Shown: positions 33,330-41,839 of the stretch, in pieces
Layout of the letters: every line of letters begins with the position of its first letter
How positions within the stretch are numbered: the stretch's first letter is position 1
Assembly: GCF_020400585.1 (NCBI RefSeq)
Contig: NZ_JAINVF010000021.1
Coordinates: 62,001-126,000, forward strand
Source: Streptomyces sp. NK08204
GTDB lineage: Bacteria > Actinomycetota > Actinomycetes > Streptomycetales > Streptomycetaceae
Direction of reading: 5' to 3'
DNA: 64,000 bases
Notes under the pieces: generated by a model
Databases searched by the model: none
Seen by the model: the letters and a program-made list of their open reading frames with translations, nothing else
Told to the model about the DNA's origin: nothing
Position numbers and translations under genes: made by a program

Positions 33330-34352
33330 TCAGCCTTCCTGGAGAGTGGTCAGTCCGTGATCGATGAAGACGGGCACGAGCTCGCCGATCCGGTCGAAGC
33401 CGCCCCCGACCGTCTTGCCCTGCGTGTAGCGGTAGTGGATGCCCTCCAGGATCACCGCGAGCTTGAACCAGGCGAACGCCGTGTACCAGGAGACGGCGGA
33501 GACGTCCCGCCCCGAGCGCGTGGCGTACCGCTCGATCAGCTCCTGCGCGCTGGGGTGCCCCGGCGCCTCGGCGGTCGTGGAGACGGGCGAGCCGGGCAGG
33601 CCGAGCGGCGTGCTGTACATCACCAGCAGGCCCAGGTCGGTCAGCGGGTCGCCGAGGGTCGACATCTCCCAGTCGAGGACCGCCCGGATCGTGTCGTCGG
33701 TGCCGATCAGGACGTTGTCGAGGCGGTAGTCGCCGTGTACGACGGTCGGAGCGGGGGAGGCCGGCAGGGCGCGGCCGAGGGCGGAGTGCAGCTCGTCGAT
33801 GCCGGCCAGGTCGCGGTTGCGGGAGGCGTCCAGCTGCTTGGCCCAGCGGCGCAGCTGCCGGTCCAGGAAGCCCTCGGGCCGCCCGAAGTCCGCGAGGTTC
33901 ACCTCGGCGGGGTTCACCGCGTGCAGCTCCACGAGGGTGTCGACCAGGGACAGCACCGCGCCCCGGGTGCGCTCCGCGCCGATCGCGGCGAGCTGGCCGG
34001 CCGTGCGGTACGGCGTGCCCTCGACGAAGTCCATGAGGTAGAAGGGGGCGCCGAGCACCTCCTCTTCCTCGCACAGCAGCACCGGACGGGGGACCGGAAC
34101 CTCGGTCGGGTGCAGCGCGCTGATGACCCGGTGCTCGCGCTTCATGTCGTGCGCGGTGGCCAGGACATGGCCGAGGGGCGGGCGCCGTACGACCCACTTC
34201 GAGGTGCCGTCGGAGAGCAGGTAGGTGAGGTTGGACCGTCCGCCCTCGATCAGCCGGCCGGTCAGGGGTCCGTTGACCAGCCCGGGCCGATCCCGGTCGA
34301 GCAGGGCGCGCAGCCGGTCGAGATCGAGTCCGGGCGGGTGGTCGGCGCTCAT
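33330..34352 (-). CDS. APH-fold small-molecule kinase (ACAD10/11 kinase-domain type)
   Basis: A 340-residue protein-kinase-like phosphotransferase. The catalytic loop VVHGDYRLDNVL has His206, Asp208 and Asn213, and the metal Asp227 is in VLDWEMSTLGDP. This subgroup accompanies acyl-CoA dehydrogenases and in characterised cases (ACAD10/11, LvaA of levulinate catabolism) phosphorylates 4-hydroxyacyl-CoA. An aminoglycoside kinase role is unlikely from context. ATG 34352 has TAGGAG upstream; the palindrome at 34393-34410 marks the promoter. Confidence 0.92.
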   Translation of the reverse strand: MSADHPPGLDLDRLRALLDRDRPGLVNGPLTGRLIEGGRSNLTYLLSDGTSKWVVRRPPLGHVLATAHDMKREHRVISALHPTEVPVPRPVLLCEEEEVLGAPFYLMDFVEGTPYRTAGQLAAIGAERTRGAVLSLVDTLVELHAVNPAEVNLADFGRPEGFLDRQLRRWAKQLDASRNRDLAGIDELHSALGRALPASPAPTVVHGDYRLDNVLIGTDDTIRAVLDWEMSTLGDPLTDLGLLVMYSTPLGLPGSPVSTTAEAPGHPSAQELIERYATRSGRDVSAVSWYTAFAWFKLAVILEGIHYRYTQGKTVGGGFDRIGELVPVFIDHGLTTLQEG

Positions 34353-34392
34353 CACATCACTCCTAGGCACGTGTTACGGAACCCGACTCATG

Positions 34393-34410
34393 ATGCCGAC
34401 CGGTCGGTAT
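34393..34410. promoter_or_regulatory. TetR-type palindromic operator upstream of the kinase gene
   Basis: ATGCCGACCGGTCGGTAT: a perfect 12-base core (CCGACCGGTCGG) with symmetric flanks, 40 bases before the kinase start and in the shared space with the divergent oxidoreductase gene. Confidence 0.65.
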
Positions 34411-34528
34411 GCCGTCCAGTGCGCGGGCGCAACAGGACGTCGAACGTGATCGGGGCCACGATAGGCCGCCACCTCCTGTGGGGGCACCCCGGTTGCGTGA
34501 CCCGCGAGCACCTCGGAGGGTCGAGGGC

Positions 34529-35464
34529 ATGAAGGCCATCAGCTACAGCCGCTACGGCGGACCCGAGGTGCTGGAGTACGGCGAGGTGCGCGACCCGAAG
34601 GTCGGCCCCGACCAGGTGCTGGTCAAGGTGCGCGCGGCGGCCGTCAACCCGGTCGACTGGAAGTGCCGCGAGGGCTATCTCGACCCCGTCCTCGACGCCG
34701 TCTTCCCGGTCGTCCCCGGCTGGGACGTCAGCGGCGTGGTGGTGCAGCCGGGCGTCTCGGTCCCGGAGTTCGCCGTCGGTGACGAGGTCATCGGGTACGT
34801 CCGCGAGGACTTCCTGTCCCGGGGCACCTTCGCCGAGTACGTCGCCGCGCCCGTGCGCACCCTCGCCCGCAAGCCGCGCAACCTGTCCTTCGAGGAGGCC
34901 GCCGGGCTGCCGCTGGCCGGGCTCACCGCCTACCAGGTGCTCGTCCAGGCGCTGGCGGTCGAACGCGGCCAGACCGTGCTGGTGCACGCGGCGGCCGGCG
35001 GCGTCGGCTCCCTGGCCGTCCAGATCGCCGCCCATCTCGGCGCCCGGGTCATCGGCACGGCGAGCGAGCGCAACCACGACTTCGTACGGCAGCTCGGCGG
35101 CGAGCCGGTCACCTACGGCGAGGGCCTGGCCGAACGCGTGCGCGGGCTCGCGCCGGAGGGCGTGGACGCGGTCTTCGACACGGTCGGCGGTGAGGCGCTC
35201 AGCATCTCGGCCGAACTGCTCGCCTCCGAAGGCCGGCTGGTGTCGATCGCCGATCCGGACGTGGTGGGCTACGGCGGCCGCTACTGCTTCGTCCGTCCCG
35301 ACGCCGAGGACCTGCGGCACCTGTCCGAGCTGGCGGAGCAGGGAGTCGTGTCCGTGCACGTCCAGCAGACCTTTCCGCTGGACCGGACAGCGGACGCGCA
35401 CCGGGTGAACCAGGAGGGCCGCACCCGGGGCAAGATCGTCGTGACCGTCGACTGGCCGGACTGA
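34529..35464 (+). CDS. Quinone-oxidoreductase-like NADP dehydrogenase (zinc-free MDR)
   Basis: A 311-residue medium-chain reductase of the QOR group. It starts MKAISYSRYGGPEVLEY, has VNPVDWKCREG and the NADP site VLVHAAAGGVGSLAVQIA, and lacks zinc ligands. It likely reduces an enone or quinone. ATG 34529 follows GGAGGGTCGAGGGC. It is divergent from the kinase gene across the palindrome at 34393-34410, so it may be co-regulated. Confidence 0.93.
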   Translation: MKAISYSRYGGPEVLEYGEVRDPKVGPDQVLVKVRAAAVNPVDWKCREGYLDPVLDAVFPVVPGWDVSGVVVQPGVSVPEFAVGDEVIGYVREDFLSRGTFAEYVAAPVRTLARKPRNLSFEEAAGLPLAGLTAYQVLVQALAVERGQTVLVHAAAGGVGSLAVQIAAHLGARVIGTASERNHDFVRQLGGEPVTYGEGLAERVRGLAPEGVDAVFDTVGGEALSISAELLASEGRLVSIADPDVVGYGGRYCFVRPDAEDLRHLSELAEQGVVSVHVQQTFPLDRTADAHRVNQEGRTRGKIVVTVDWPD

Positions 35465-35494
35465 CTGAGTCCCGCGTAACACCACCAGGACCGC

Positions 35495-35818
35495 CTACAC
35501 CACGAGTACGGCCGCACACACCGCCGTCGCCACCGTGCACAGCACGGCCGCTGTCGCATACCGGGGCGGCAGCACCGGCGGCCGGGTGTGCACGGTGAGG
35601 GCGTGGATACGGCGCTGGGCCACCCACAGGAAGCCCAGCCAGAGCACGGCGCACAGAGCACCCATGACGACGGCAAGGGCCGTCACACCTGCGTGCAGGG
35701 CGGTCCGGGCCGCGAGCACGGCCGCCACGGACGCGGACAGGGTCGTACGACGCCAGGCCAGCCGGGTGCGCTCCGGCTGCAGCCCGGGGTCCCGGCCCGC
35801 CGGGTCTACCCCGCCCAT
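35495..35818 (-). CDS. DUF202 membrane protein, second of a pair
   Basis: A 107-residue membrane protein. ERTRLAWRRTTLSASVAAVL matches the DUF202 signature (ERT-LAW-RT) and is followed by two more hydrophobic helices. Its start overlaps the preceding DUF202 gene by 13 bases. The pair probably forms one membrane complex; the function is unknown. Confidence 0.85.
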   Translation of the reverse strand: MGGVDPAGRDPGLQPERTRLAWRRTTLSASVAAVLAARTALHAGVTALAVVMGALCAVLWLGFLWVAQRRIHALTVHTRPPVLPPRYATAAVLCTVATAVCAAVLVV

Positions 35819-36198
35819 CCGGCCAGCACCACGACGACCATCGCGACGGCCACCGCCGCCACCACCACGCCCAGCAGAGCCGGGAACCGGGAGGCGGGCA
35901 GGTCCTCGCCGCGCCGCATGGCCCGCTCGCAGCGCACCCAGTGGTTCACCGCGCGCAGGGAGCACAGCACCCCGGCGCCGAGCAGCGCGAGGGCCAGCCC
36001 GACCCGCCACGCCCGGGGCAGGTCCGGCAGGAACTGGTCCACCGCGAATCCGCCGCCGATCAGCGCGAGCGCCGTGCGCAGCCAGGCAAGGAACGTGCGT
36101 TCGTTGGCCAGGGAGAAGCGGTAGTCGGGCGTGCCGCCCTCCGCCCGCACCTGCTCCGGCGCGAACCACAGCCGCAGGTTCCGTACGAATCCGATCAC
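35806..36198 (-). CDS. YidH/DUF202 membrane protein, first of a pair
   Basis: A 130-residue protein. The cytosolic N-terminus is followed by DYRFSLANERTFLAWLRTALALIGGGFAVDQF, the YidH-type DUF202 motif, and three hydrophobic helices. It starts at GTG 36198. It overlaps the next DUF202 gene and lies 21 bases downstream of the NUDIX gene stop on the same strand. Confidence 0.87.
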   Translation of the reverse strand: MIGFVRNLRLWFAPEQVRAEGGTPDYRFSLANERTFLAWLRTALALIGGGFAVDQFLPDLPRAWRVGLALALLGAGVLCSLRAVNHWVRCERAMRRGEDLPASRFPALLGVVVAAVAVAMVVVVLAGWAG

Positions 36199-36219
36199 GT
36201 CAAGGACCCTACCGGCGGG

Positions 36220-36735
36220 TCAGCGCGCCGCCCGGAACGCCCGCAGCCGCTCGTACGCCGCGAGCCCGTCCGGCACCCACTCCCACTCGCCGAGCCGCCG
36301 CTCGACCTCCTCCTCGGGCAGGTAGGCGTACCACTGGACCTCCTCCGCCTGCGGCTGCACCGGCAGTTCGCAGCGCACCTCGTACACCGCCGACCACCAG
36401 CTCTGCCCGGCCCCGTTGTCGTAGAGGAACGTGAACAGGCGGGACGGCCGGGCCAGCCCGTGCACGCCCAGTTCCTCCTCGGCCTCGCGCAGCGCGGCGT
36501 CGTCGTAGGACTCGCCCGCGCCCACGACCCCGCCGACGAACATGTCGTAGAGCGAGGGGAACACCAGCTTGGTGGCCGTACGGCGGTGCACGAAGAGCCG
36601 CCCGGCCGCGTCCCGGGCCTGCACGAACACGCATCGGTGGCGCAGCCCCCTGGCGTACACCTCGCCGCGCGGTGCCTGGCCGACGACCCGGTCGTGCTCG
36701 TCGACGATGTCGAGGATCTCCTCAGCGGGATTCAT
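36220..36735 (-). CDS. NUDIX hydrolase (YfcD-like)
   Basis: A 171-residue hydrolase. The NUDIX box G-x5-E-x7-RE-x-x-EE-x-G runs from Gly69 (GVVGAGESYDDAALREAEEELG). The N-terminus EEILDIVDEHDRVVGQAPRGEVYARGLRHR resembles the isopentenyl-diphosphate isomerase-like YfcD group. The substrate is a nucleoside or other diphosphate and is not defined. ATG 36735 is chosen over one 9 bases upstream on spacing. Confidence 0.92.
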   Translation of the reverse strand: MNPAEEILDIVDEHDRVVGQAPRGEVYARGLRHRCVFVQARDAAGRLFVHRRTATKLVFPSLYDMFVGGVVGAGESYDDAALREAEEELGVHGLARPSRLFTFLYDNGAGQSWWSAVYEVRCELPVQPQAEEVQWYAYLPEEEVERRLGEWEWVPDGLAAYERLRAFRAAR

Positions 36736-36780
36736 ACGGACCATCCAAGCAGCACCGGCCGGCCGACGGTCCTGGGCAGC

Positions 36781-37692
36781 TCAGCGCGGCTGGAGGTTCT
36801 GTGCCGGCTGCTCCTGCGCCTGGCCGCGGGGCATCGCCGGGTGCAGGCTGAGCAGCACGATGCCCGCGACGACGGCCGCCAGACCCGCCGCCTCCCAGGC
36901 CAGCGCCCCGGTGTCGGTGCGCAGCCGGTCGCCGAGGAAGCCCACCCCGCACAGGATGCCCGCCAGCGGCTGGGCCGCGGTGAGGGCGGGCAGCGACATC
37001 CGCAGCGGAGCAGTCTCGAACGCGCTCTGCACCAGGATCAGCCCGGTGACACCCAGCACCAGCACCCCGTAGGGATGCCAGCCGGTGAACAGCTCCCCGA
37101 AGCCGCCGTCGGAGAAGCGGGTACTGCTCACCCGGGTCAGCGCGTCCTGCACGCCGTACAGCAACCCGGCGGCCAGACCCAGCAGCACCGGGGCCCATAT
37201 CAGGCGCGAGCGCTTGGCGTAGGCGGTCAGCAGCAGTGCCGAGCCGACCACGAGGCCGATGATCAGCCAGTGGCGCAGCGGATCGGTGACGGCGGTGCCG
37301 CCGTGCGGCTGGCCCGCGACGATGAACGCCGTCACCCCGCCCGCGAGCAGCACGAGGCCCGACGCGCCCTGGTGGCTCAGCTTGTGTTTGGTCTGGTGCC
37401 GGGACAGGGCGAAGGCGAACAGGAGGTTCGTCGCCAGCAGCGGCTCGACGAGCGAGATCTCGCCCTTGCCCAGAGCGACCGCGCCCAGGATCATGCCGGC
37501 CACCATCAGCCCGATGCCGCTCAGCCAGCGCGGCATCTTCATCAGGTCCAGCAGCAGCCGGGGCGAGAGGAAGTCGCTCAGGGGTGCCTGCTGGGCGGCG
37601 TTCTGCTGGAGCACGAATCCGAAGCCCAGACAACAGGCCGCGCTCACGGCGAGAAGGAGAACCAGAACGGACACGCTGCGAACCTCGATCAT
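36781..37692 (-). CDS. DMT-superfamily (EamA-like) transporter
   Basis: A 303-residue membrane protein with about nine to ten hydrophobic helices in two related halves. LGKGEISLVEPLLATNLLFAFALS in the first half and GVTGLILVQSAFETAPLRMSLPALTAAQPLAGI in the second are typical of DMT transporters. The substrate is unknown. Start ATG 37692; the open frame extends far upstream only because of GC bias. Confidence 0.88.
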   Translation of the reverse strand: MIEVRSVSVLVLLLAVSAACCLGFGFVLQQNAAQQAPLSDFLSPRLLLDLMKMPRWLSGIGLMVAGMILGAVALGKGEISLVEPLLATNLLFAFALSRHQTKHKLSHQGASGLVLLAGGVTAFIVAGQPHGGTAVTDPLRHWLIIGLVVGSALLLTAYAKRSRLIWAPVLLGLAAGLLYGVQDALTRVSSTRFSDGGFGELFTGWHPYGVLVLGVTGLILVQSAFETAPLRMSLPALTAAQPLAGILCGVGFLGDRLRTDTGALAWEAAGLAAVVAGIVLLSLHPAMPRGQAQEQPAQNLQPR

Positions 37693-38198
37693 CCGGCCGG
37701 ACCACGGGTGCGTAGTGGCCGACTGTAGCGCCCGGGACGGCACTGCCCCGGCGACGACGGGGCCGTACGGCCATCGTCCGCCGCCCGGCGCAATGGCGCC
37801 ATGGCGCACGCCGCGGATCCACCGGACCCCCCCGTCCGTTCCCTGCGTGACCGTCTCTGCCCCACCACGTGCCTCGTGTGCCGCCCCCCGGTGCGGAGAC
37901 GGGAACGGGGGCACGGCGGAACCTCCTGTCGCGTTCGCCCGGTCCTGTGCAGCCCGCCCCGCCGAGGCCGCGGCCCTGTACCTCGGCCCGCACGCGACCC
38001 GCGTGCCCTGGTCCCCCCACGGCGACCCGCCCGCGGCCTTCCGTACGGCCCGCGCCCGTGCCCTGACACCATGAGCGCTGCACGAGCGGTCCTCGGCCAC
38101 TCGGGAGCGGCCCTCGGCGATGACCGCAGTCCTTACGAAACCCTGACCGACGGCCGTACTCCCTGGCCCCACGGGCGCCCGAGTGCTCGAATGATGCC
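37693..38198. other. Intergenic stretch without a supported gene
   Basis: The 506 bases between the DMT transporter and the molybdoenzyme gene hold no gene I can support. A short plus-strand segment ending at the stop 38072-38074 (FARSCAARPAEAAALYLGPHATRVPW ...) has coding-like third positions over about 135 bases. It has no start or upstream coding sequence, so it may be the 3' remnant of a lost gene. Confidence 0.4.
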
Positions 38199-38933
38199 GT
38201 GAACCCTGAACGATCCGCGGCGTCCGACCCGGAGGGCAGGCCGATGGGCCGCCGCATCTTCCTCGGCACGCTCGGTCTCGGCGCCCTCGGCATGGCCGCC
38301 GCACCGGTCCTGCAACACGGCCTGGAGGACTTCCTCGGCAGCGTCGCCGGCAAGGACCCCACGGGCCTTACCGGACTCCTGCCCAACGGCGGTGGCTTCC
38401 GCTACTACTCGGTCGCCTCGTCCGTCCCGCACAAGGGCCCCGCGGACTACCGGCTCACCCTCGACGGCCTCGTGGACCGCCCGCACACCTACACCCTCGC
38501 CGAGCTGCGTGCCCTGCCCCGGACCCGGGTGGTCAGGGACGTCCAGTGCGTGACCGGGTGGCGGGTCCCGGGCACCCCCTTCGAGGGCGTACGCCTCCGC
38601 CATCTGCTGGACCTGGCGGGCGTCCGTCCCTCCGCCAAGGCCCTCCGCTTCACCTGCTTCGACGGCACCTACACCGAGAGCCTCACCCTCGAGCAGGCCC
38701 GCCGGTCCGACGTCCTGGTCGCGCTGCGCATGCACGACAAGGACATCGGCCATGACCACGGCGGCCCCGTGCGCCTCTACGTGGCCCCTATGTACTTCTA
38801 CAAATCCGCCAAGTGGCTCTCCGGCATCACCGTCACCGACCACGTCCGGCCCGGCTACTGGGAGGAACGCGGCTACGACGTCGATGCCTGGGTCGGCCGT
38901 TCGAACGGACGTTCAGATGACCCTACAAGCTGA
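38199..38933 (+). CDS. Exported molybdopterin oxidoreductase (sulfite-oxidase/MsrP fold)
   Basis: A 244-residue protein. A twin-arginine-like leader (GRRIFLGTLGLGALGMAAAP) precedes a sulfite-oxidase-type Mo domain. The Mo ligand Cys117 is in VVRDVQCVTGW, followed by GVRLRHLLDLAGV and YVAPMYFYKSAKWLSGI. It overlaps the cytochrome b gene by 17 bases, as in MsrPQ-like two-component reductases. GTG 38199 is used; ATG 38244, with a good GGAGGG site, is an alternative that keeps the Tat motif. Confidence 0.9.
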   Translation: MNPERSAASDPEGRPMGRRIFLGTLGLGALGMAAAPVLQHGLEDFLGSVAGKDPTGLTGLLPNGGGFRYYSVASSVPHKGPADYRLTLDGLVDRPHTYTLAELRALPRTRVVRDVQCVTGWRVPGTPFEGVRLRHLLDLAGVRPSAKALRFTCFDGTYTESLTLEQARRSDVLVALRMHDKDIGHDHGGPVRLYVAPMYFYKSAKWLSGITVTDHVRPGYWEERGYDVDAWVGRSNGRSDDPTS

Positions 38934-39543
38934 CGTTCCGGCGCCGCCGGGCGCCCGGATCCGCCGCTTCAGCCGGGCCGAGCGATGGGTGCACCGCACC
39001 ACGGCCGTGCTCATGGGGATCTGCGTGGTGACGGCGGCCGTCCTCTACATCCCGCAGTTCGCCGTCCTGGTCGGCCGCCGTGAACTGGTCGTCCGCGTCC
39101 ACGAGTGCGCGGGCCTGGCGCTGCCGGTGCCGGTCCTGCTGGGTCTGGCCTCCCGCGCCTTCCGGGCCGACCTCGGCTTCCTCAACCGCTTCGGCCCGCA
39201 CGACCGGGTCTGGCTGCGGGCCGTGCTCCGCCGCGACCGCCGGCGCGCCTCCCGCCCCGCGGGCAAGTTCAACGCGGGGCAGAAGATCTACGCGGCCTGG
39301 ATCGCCGGGGCGAGCCTGGTCATGCTCGGCACCGGCCTGATCATGTGGTTCACCCACCTCACCCCCTTGATGTGGCGCACCTCGGCGACGTTCGTCCACG
39401 ACTGGCTGGCCCTGACGATGAGCGTGGTCCTGGCCGGGCACATCGGCATGGCGCTCGGTGACCCGGAATCGAGAAGAGGTCTGCGGACGGGATCGGTGAG
39501 CAGGGACTGGGCGGCGAGGGAGCACTCACTCTGGCGCCCGTGA
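38917..39543 (+). CDS. Cytochrome b561-type membrane subunit
   Basis: A 208-residue membrane protein with four hydrophobic helices. Haem-ligand histidines are likely in RWVHRTTAVLMG, VVRVHECAGLALP, TFVHDW and VLAGHIGMALG, as in formate-dehydrogenase gamma/b561 proteins. It would pass quinol electrons to the upstream molybdoenzyme. The ATG at 38917 lies inside the end of that gene, so translation is coupled. Confidence 0.9.
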   Translation: MTLQADVPAPPGARIRRFSRAERWVHRTTAVLMGICVVTAAVLYIPQFAVLVGRRELVVRVHECAGLALPVPVLLGLASRAFRADLGFLNRFGPHDRVWLRAVLRRDRRRASRPAGKFNAGQKIYAAWIAGASLVMLGTGLIMWFTHLTPLMWRTSATFVHDWLALTMSVVLAGHIGMALGDPESRRGLRTGSVSRDWAAREHSLWRP

Positions 39544-39659
39544 CGGTTCCCGTGGCTCCCTCGCCCCGGAGAGACGGCTTCGTCGCGCCGAACGGCCGCC
39601 GCGGACGGCTTCCCTCCTCCGGACGCATTCCTCCGCACGGTCCGCCCCGCGGGAAACGA

Positions 39660-39692
39660 GCGGCCCACCCGCTCCTCGAGCGGGTGGGCCGC
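39660..39692. terminator. Bidirectional terminator hairpin
   Basis: Perfect 15-base stem GCGGCCCACCCGCTC/GAGCGGGTGGGCCGC with a CTC loop, between the convergent cytochrome b and gntP genes. Confidence 0.8.
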
Positions 39693-39735
39693 CATCGCCG
39701 TACTGCCTGGGGATCGCGAGGACCCCGGACCGGCC

Positions 39736-41133
39736 CTAGATCACGAGGGACAGCAGCAGGACCAGTGAGCCGGCGACCACGGAGATGATCGTCTCCATGA
39801 TCGACCAGGTCTTGATGGTCTGCCCCACGTTCAGCCCGAAGTACTCCTTCACCAGCCAGAACCCGGCGTCGTTGACATGGCTGAAGAACAGCGAGCCGGC
39901 GCCGATGGCGAGGACCAGCAGGGAGGCGTGCGCGGTCGACATGTCCGCGGCCAGAGGGGCGACCAGGCCGGCCGCCGACACCGTCGCCACGGTCGCCGAG
40001 CCGGTGGCCAGCCGGATACCGACCGCGATCAGCCAGCCCAGCAGCAGCGCCGGGATCGACCAGTCCTTGGAGACGTCAAGGATCATCTGGCCCACGCCGG
40101 AGTCGATCAGCGTCTGCTTGAACCCGCCGCCCGCGCCGACGATCAGCAGGATGCCGGCGATGGGCATCAGACCCTTGTCGACGGTCTGCTGGATGCGCTC
40201 CTTGCTGAACCCGGCGGGCCGGCCCAGCGTGAAGATGCCGACGAGCACGGCGGCGAGCAGGGCGACGAGCGGGGAGCCGACGACGTCGAAGACGCGCTGC
40301 GTCGTCTGCGTCGGGTCGTCGACGACGATGTCCACCAGCGCCTTGGCCAGCATCAGGACGACCGGCAGCAGCACGGTGGCCAGCGTGGCGCCGAAGCCCG
40401 GACGGCGCTCCAGCTCCTCCGAGGGGCGCTGCGGAAGCATCCGCTCGGGCGCCGGGACGTCCACCCAGCGGGCGGCGACCCGGGAGAACAGCGGGCCCGC
40501 GATGATCACCGTCGGTATGGCGACCAGGATGCCGAGCGCCAGGGTCACGCCCAGGTTGGCCTTGACCGCGTCGATGGCCACCAGCGGGCCGGGGTGCGGC
40601 GGGATGAGACCGTGCATCACGGACAGACCGGCGAGTGCGGGGATGCCGATGCGCATCAGGGAGTAGTTGCCGCGCTTGGCGACCATGAGCACGACCGGGA
40701 TCAGCAGCACGATGCCGACCTCGAAGAACAGCGGCAGACCGATCACCGAGGCGATGAGCACCATCGCCCACGGCATCCACCGCCCGCCCGCCTTGGCGAG
40801 GATCGTGTCCACGATCTGGTCGGCGCCGCCGGAGTCGGCGAGCAGCTTGCCCAGGATCGCCCCGAGCGCGATCAGCACACCCACGCCGCCGACCGTGGTG
40901 CCGAGACCGGTGGTGAAGCTGAGGATGGCCTTGTCGAGCGGTGCCCCGGCGACCGCCCCGAGCACCAGCGACCCGATGGTCAGGGACAGGAAGGCGTGGA
41001 GCTTGAAGCGGGTGATGAGCAGGACGATGACGGCGATGCCCGCCAGGACGGCGATGGCGAGCTGGGCGTGGCCGGCGGAGGTGATGGGCGCAGGCGCGTC
41101 CGCTGCCAGCAGCTCGACGTTGAGTCTGGTCAC
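39736..41133 (-). CDS. gntP: Gluconate:H+ symporter, GntP family
   Basis: A 465-residue transporter with about twelve hydrophobic segments. The family motifs HGLIPPHPGPLVAIDAVKANLGVT and ILLIVGAGGGFKQTLIDSGVG are present. It takes up gluconate, which the gluconokinase encoded 56 bases upstream phosphorylates. Start GTG 41133 has GCGAGG upstream. Both genes face a FadR-type GntR regulator. Confidence 0.96.
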   Translation of the reverse strand: MTRLNVELLAADAPAPITSAGHAQLAIAVLAGIAVIVLLITRFKLHAFLSLTIGSLVLGAVAGAPLDKAILSFTTGLGTTVGGVGVLIALGAILGKLLADSGGADQIVDTILAKAGGRWMPWAMVLIASVIGLPLFFEVGIVLLIPVVLMVAKRGNYSLMRIGIPALAGLSVMHGLIPPHPGPLVAIDAVKANLGVTLALGILVAIPTVIIAGPLFSRVAARWVDVPAPERMLPQRPSEELERRPGFGATLATVLLPVVLMLAKALVDIVVDDPTQTTQRVFDVVGSPLVALLAAVLVGIFTLGRPAGFSKERIQQTVDKGLMPIAGILLIVGAGGGFKQTLIDSGVGQMILDVSKDWSIPALLLGWLIAVGIRLATGSATVATVSAAGLVAPLAADMSTAHASLLVLAIGAGSLFFSHVNDAGFWLVKEYFGLNVGQTIKTWSIMETIISVVAGSLVLLLSLVI

Positions 41134-41189
41134 GGGGGTTCCTCGCAGGAGTGGGAACGGGGAGAGGGATGTCGTCGCGGTAGGGGGAG

Positions 41190-41732
41190 TTACCGCGGCG
41201 CGTCGGTGTCGGTGTCTGTGTCGTTGTCGGGGAGCGTCGCGAGTGCCCTGACGGCCCGCTCGGTGATCTCCTCGGGGCTGCCGGAGACGTCCACGGCCAC
41301 ACCCGCCTCGTCCGGCTCCAGCGGCTGGAGCGTGGCGAACTGGGAGTCCAGCAGCTTGGCCGGCATGAAGTGACCCTGCCGGTGCGACATCCGGTCCTCG
41401 ATGAGCTTGCGGTCGCCCGTGAGGTGCACGAACACGACACCGGGGGCCTCGGCGCGGAGGCGGTCACGGTAGGACCGCTTCAGCGCGGAGCTGCTGACCA
41501 CCCCGCCGAGCCCGGCCCGCCCGTGAGCCCAGTGGCCGATGGCGTCGAGCCAGGGCCACCTGTCCTGGTCGTCGAGCGGGATCCCGGCCGACATCTTGTC
41601 GATGTTGGCCTGGGGGTGGAAGTCGTCGCCCTCGGCATACGGAACGCCGAGCCGGGCGGCGAGCAGAGGACCGATGGTGGTCTTGCCCGTGCCGGCGACG
41701 CCCATCACCACGACGACGTGGGGGGTACGCAT
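41190..41732 (-). CDS. gntK: Gluconokinase
   Basis: A 180-residue P-loop kinase that makes 6-phosphogluconate. P-loop GVAGTGKT at 11-18, EGDDFHPQANIDKMSAGIPLDDQDRWPWL as substrate region, and HRQGHFMPAKLLDSQFATLQPLEPDE further on are all diagnostic. It is the first gene of gntK-gntP, divergent from the GntR gene by 141 bases, and is probably repressed by it in the absence of gluconate. Confidence 0.96.
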   Translation of the reverse strand: MRTPHVVVVMGVAGTGKTTIGPLLAARLGVPYAEGDDFHPQANIDKMSAGIPLDDQDRWPWLDAIGHWAHGRAGLGGVVSSSALKRSYRDRLRAEAPGVVFVHLTGDRKLIEDRMSHRQGHFMPAKLLDSQFATLQPLEPDEAGVAVDVSGSPEEITERAVRALATLPDNDTDTDTDAPR

Positions 41733-41828
41733 TGCTGCCTCGCTGTCTTCCTCGACATGACGTCCGACTACTGACGTCGGCTAGATGAAACCCATTAGGT
41801 ACGACGAATTCAAGCCTCTGTGACAAAT

Positions 41829-41839
41829 AAGTCTGACTT
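41829..41839. promoter_or_regulatory. Putative GntR/FCD operator in the gntK-gntR space
   Basis: AAGTC-T-GACTT inverted repeat, immediately upstream of the -35 element for gntR and in the shared control region of gntK-gntP. Confidence 0.5.

Noticed and set aside
33330..34352. Aminoglycoside phosphotransferase resistance gene
   Set aside because: The fold is APH-like but it is co-transcribed with an ACAD10/11-type acyl-CoA dehydrogenase, which indicates a metabolic kinase.
36722..38386. Long minus-strand open frames upstream of the DMT transporter
   Set aside because: The extension upstream of 37692 has no homology-like features and runs antisense to the start of the exported molybdoenzyme gene.
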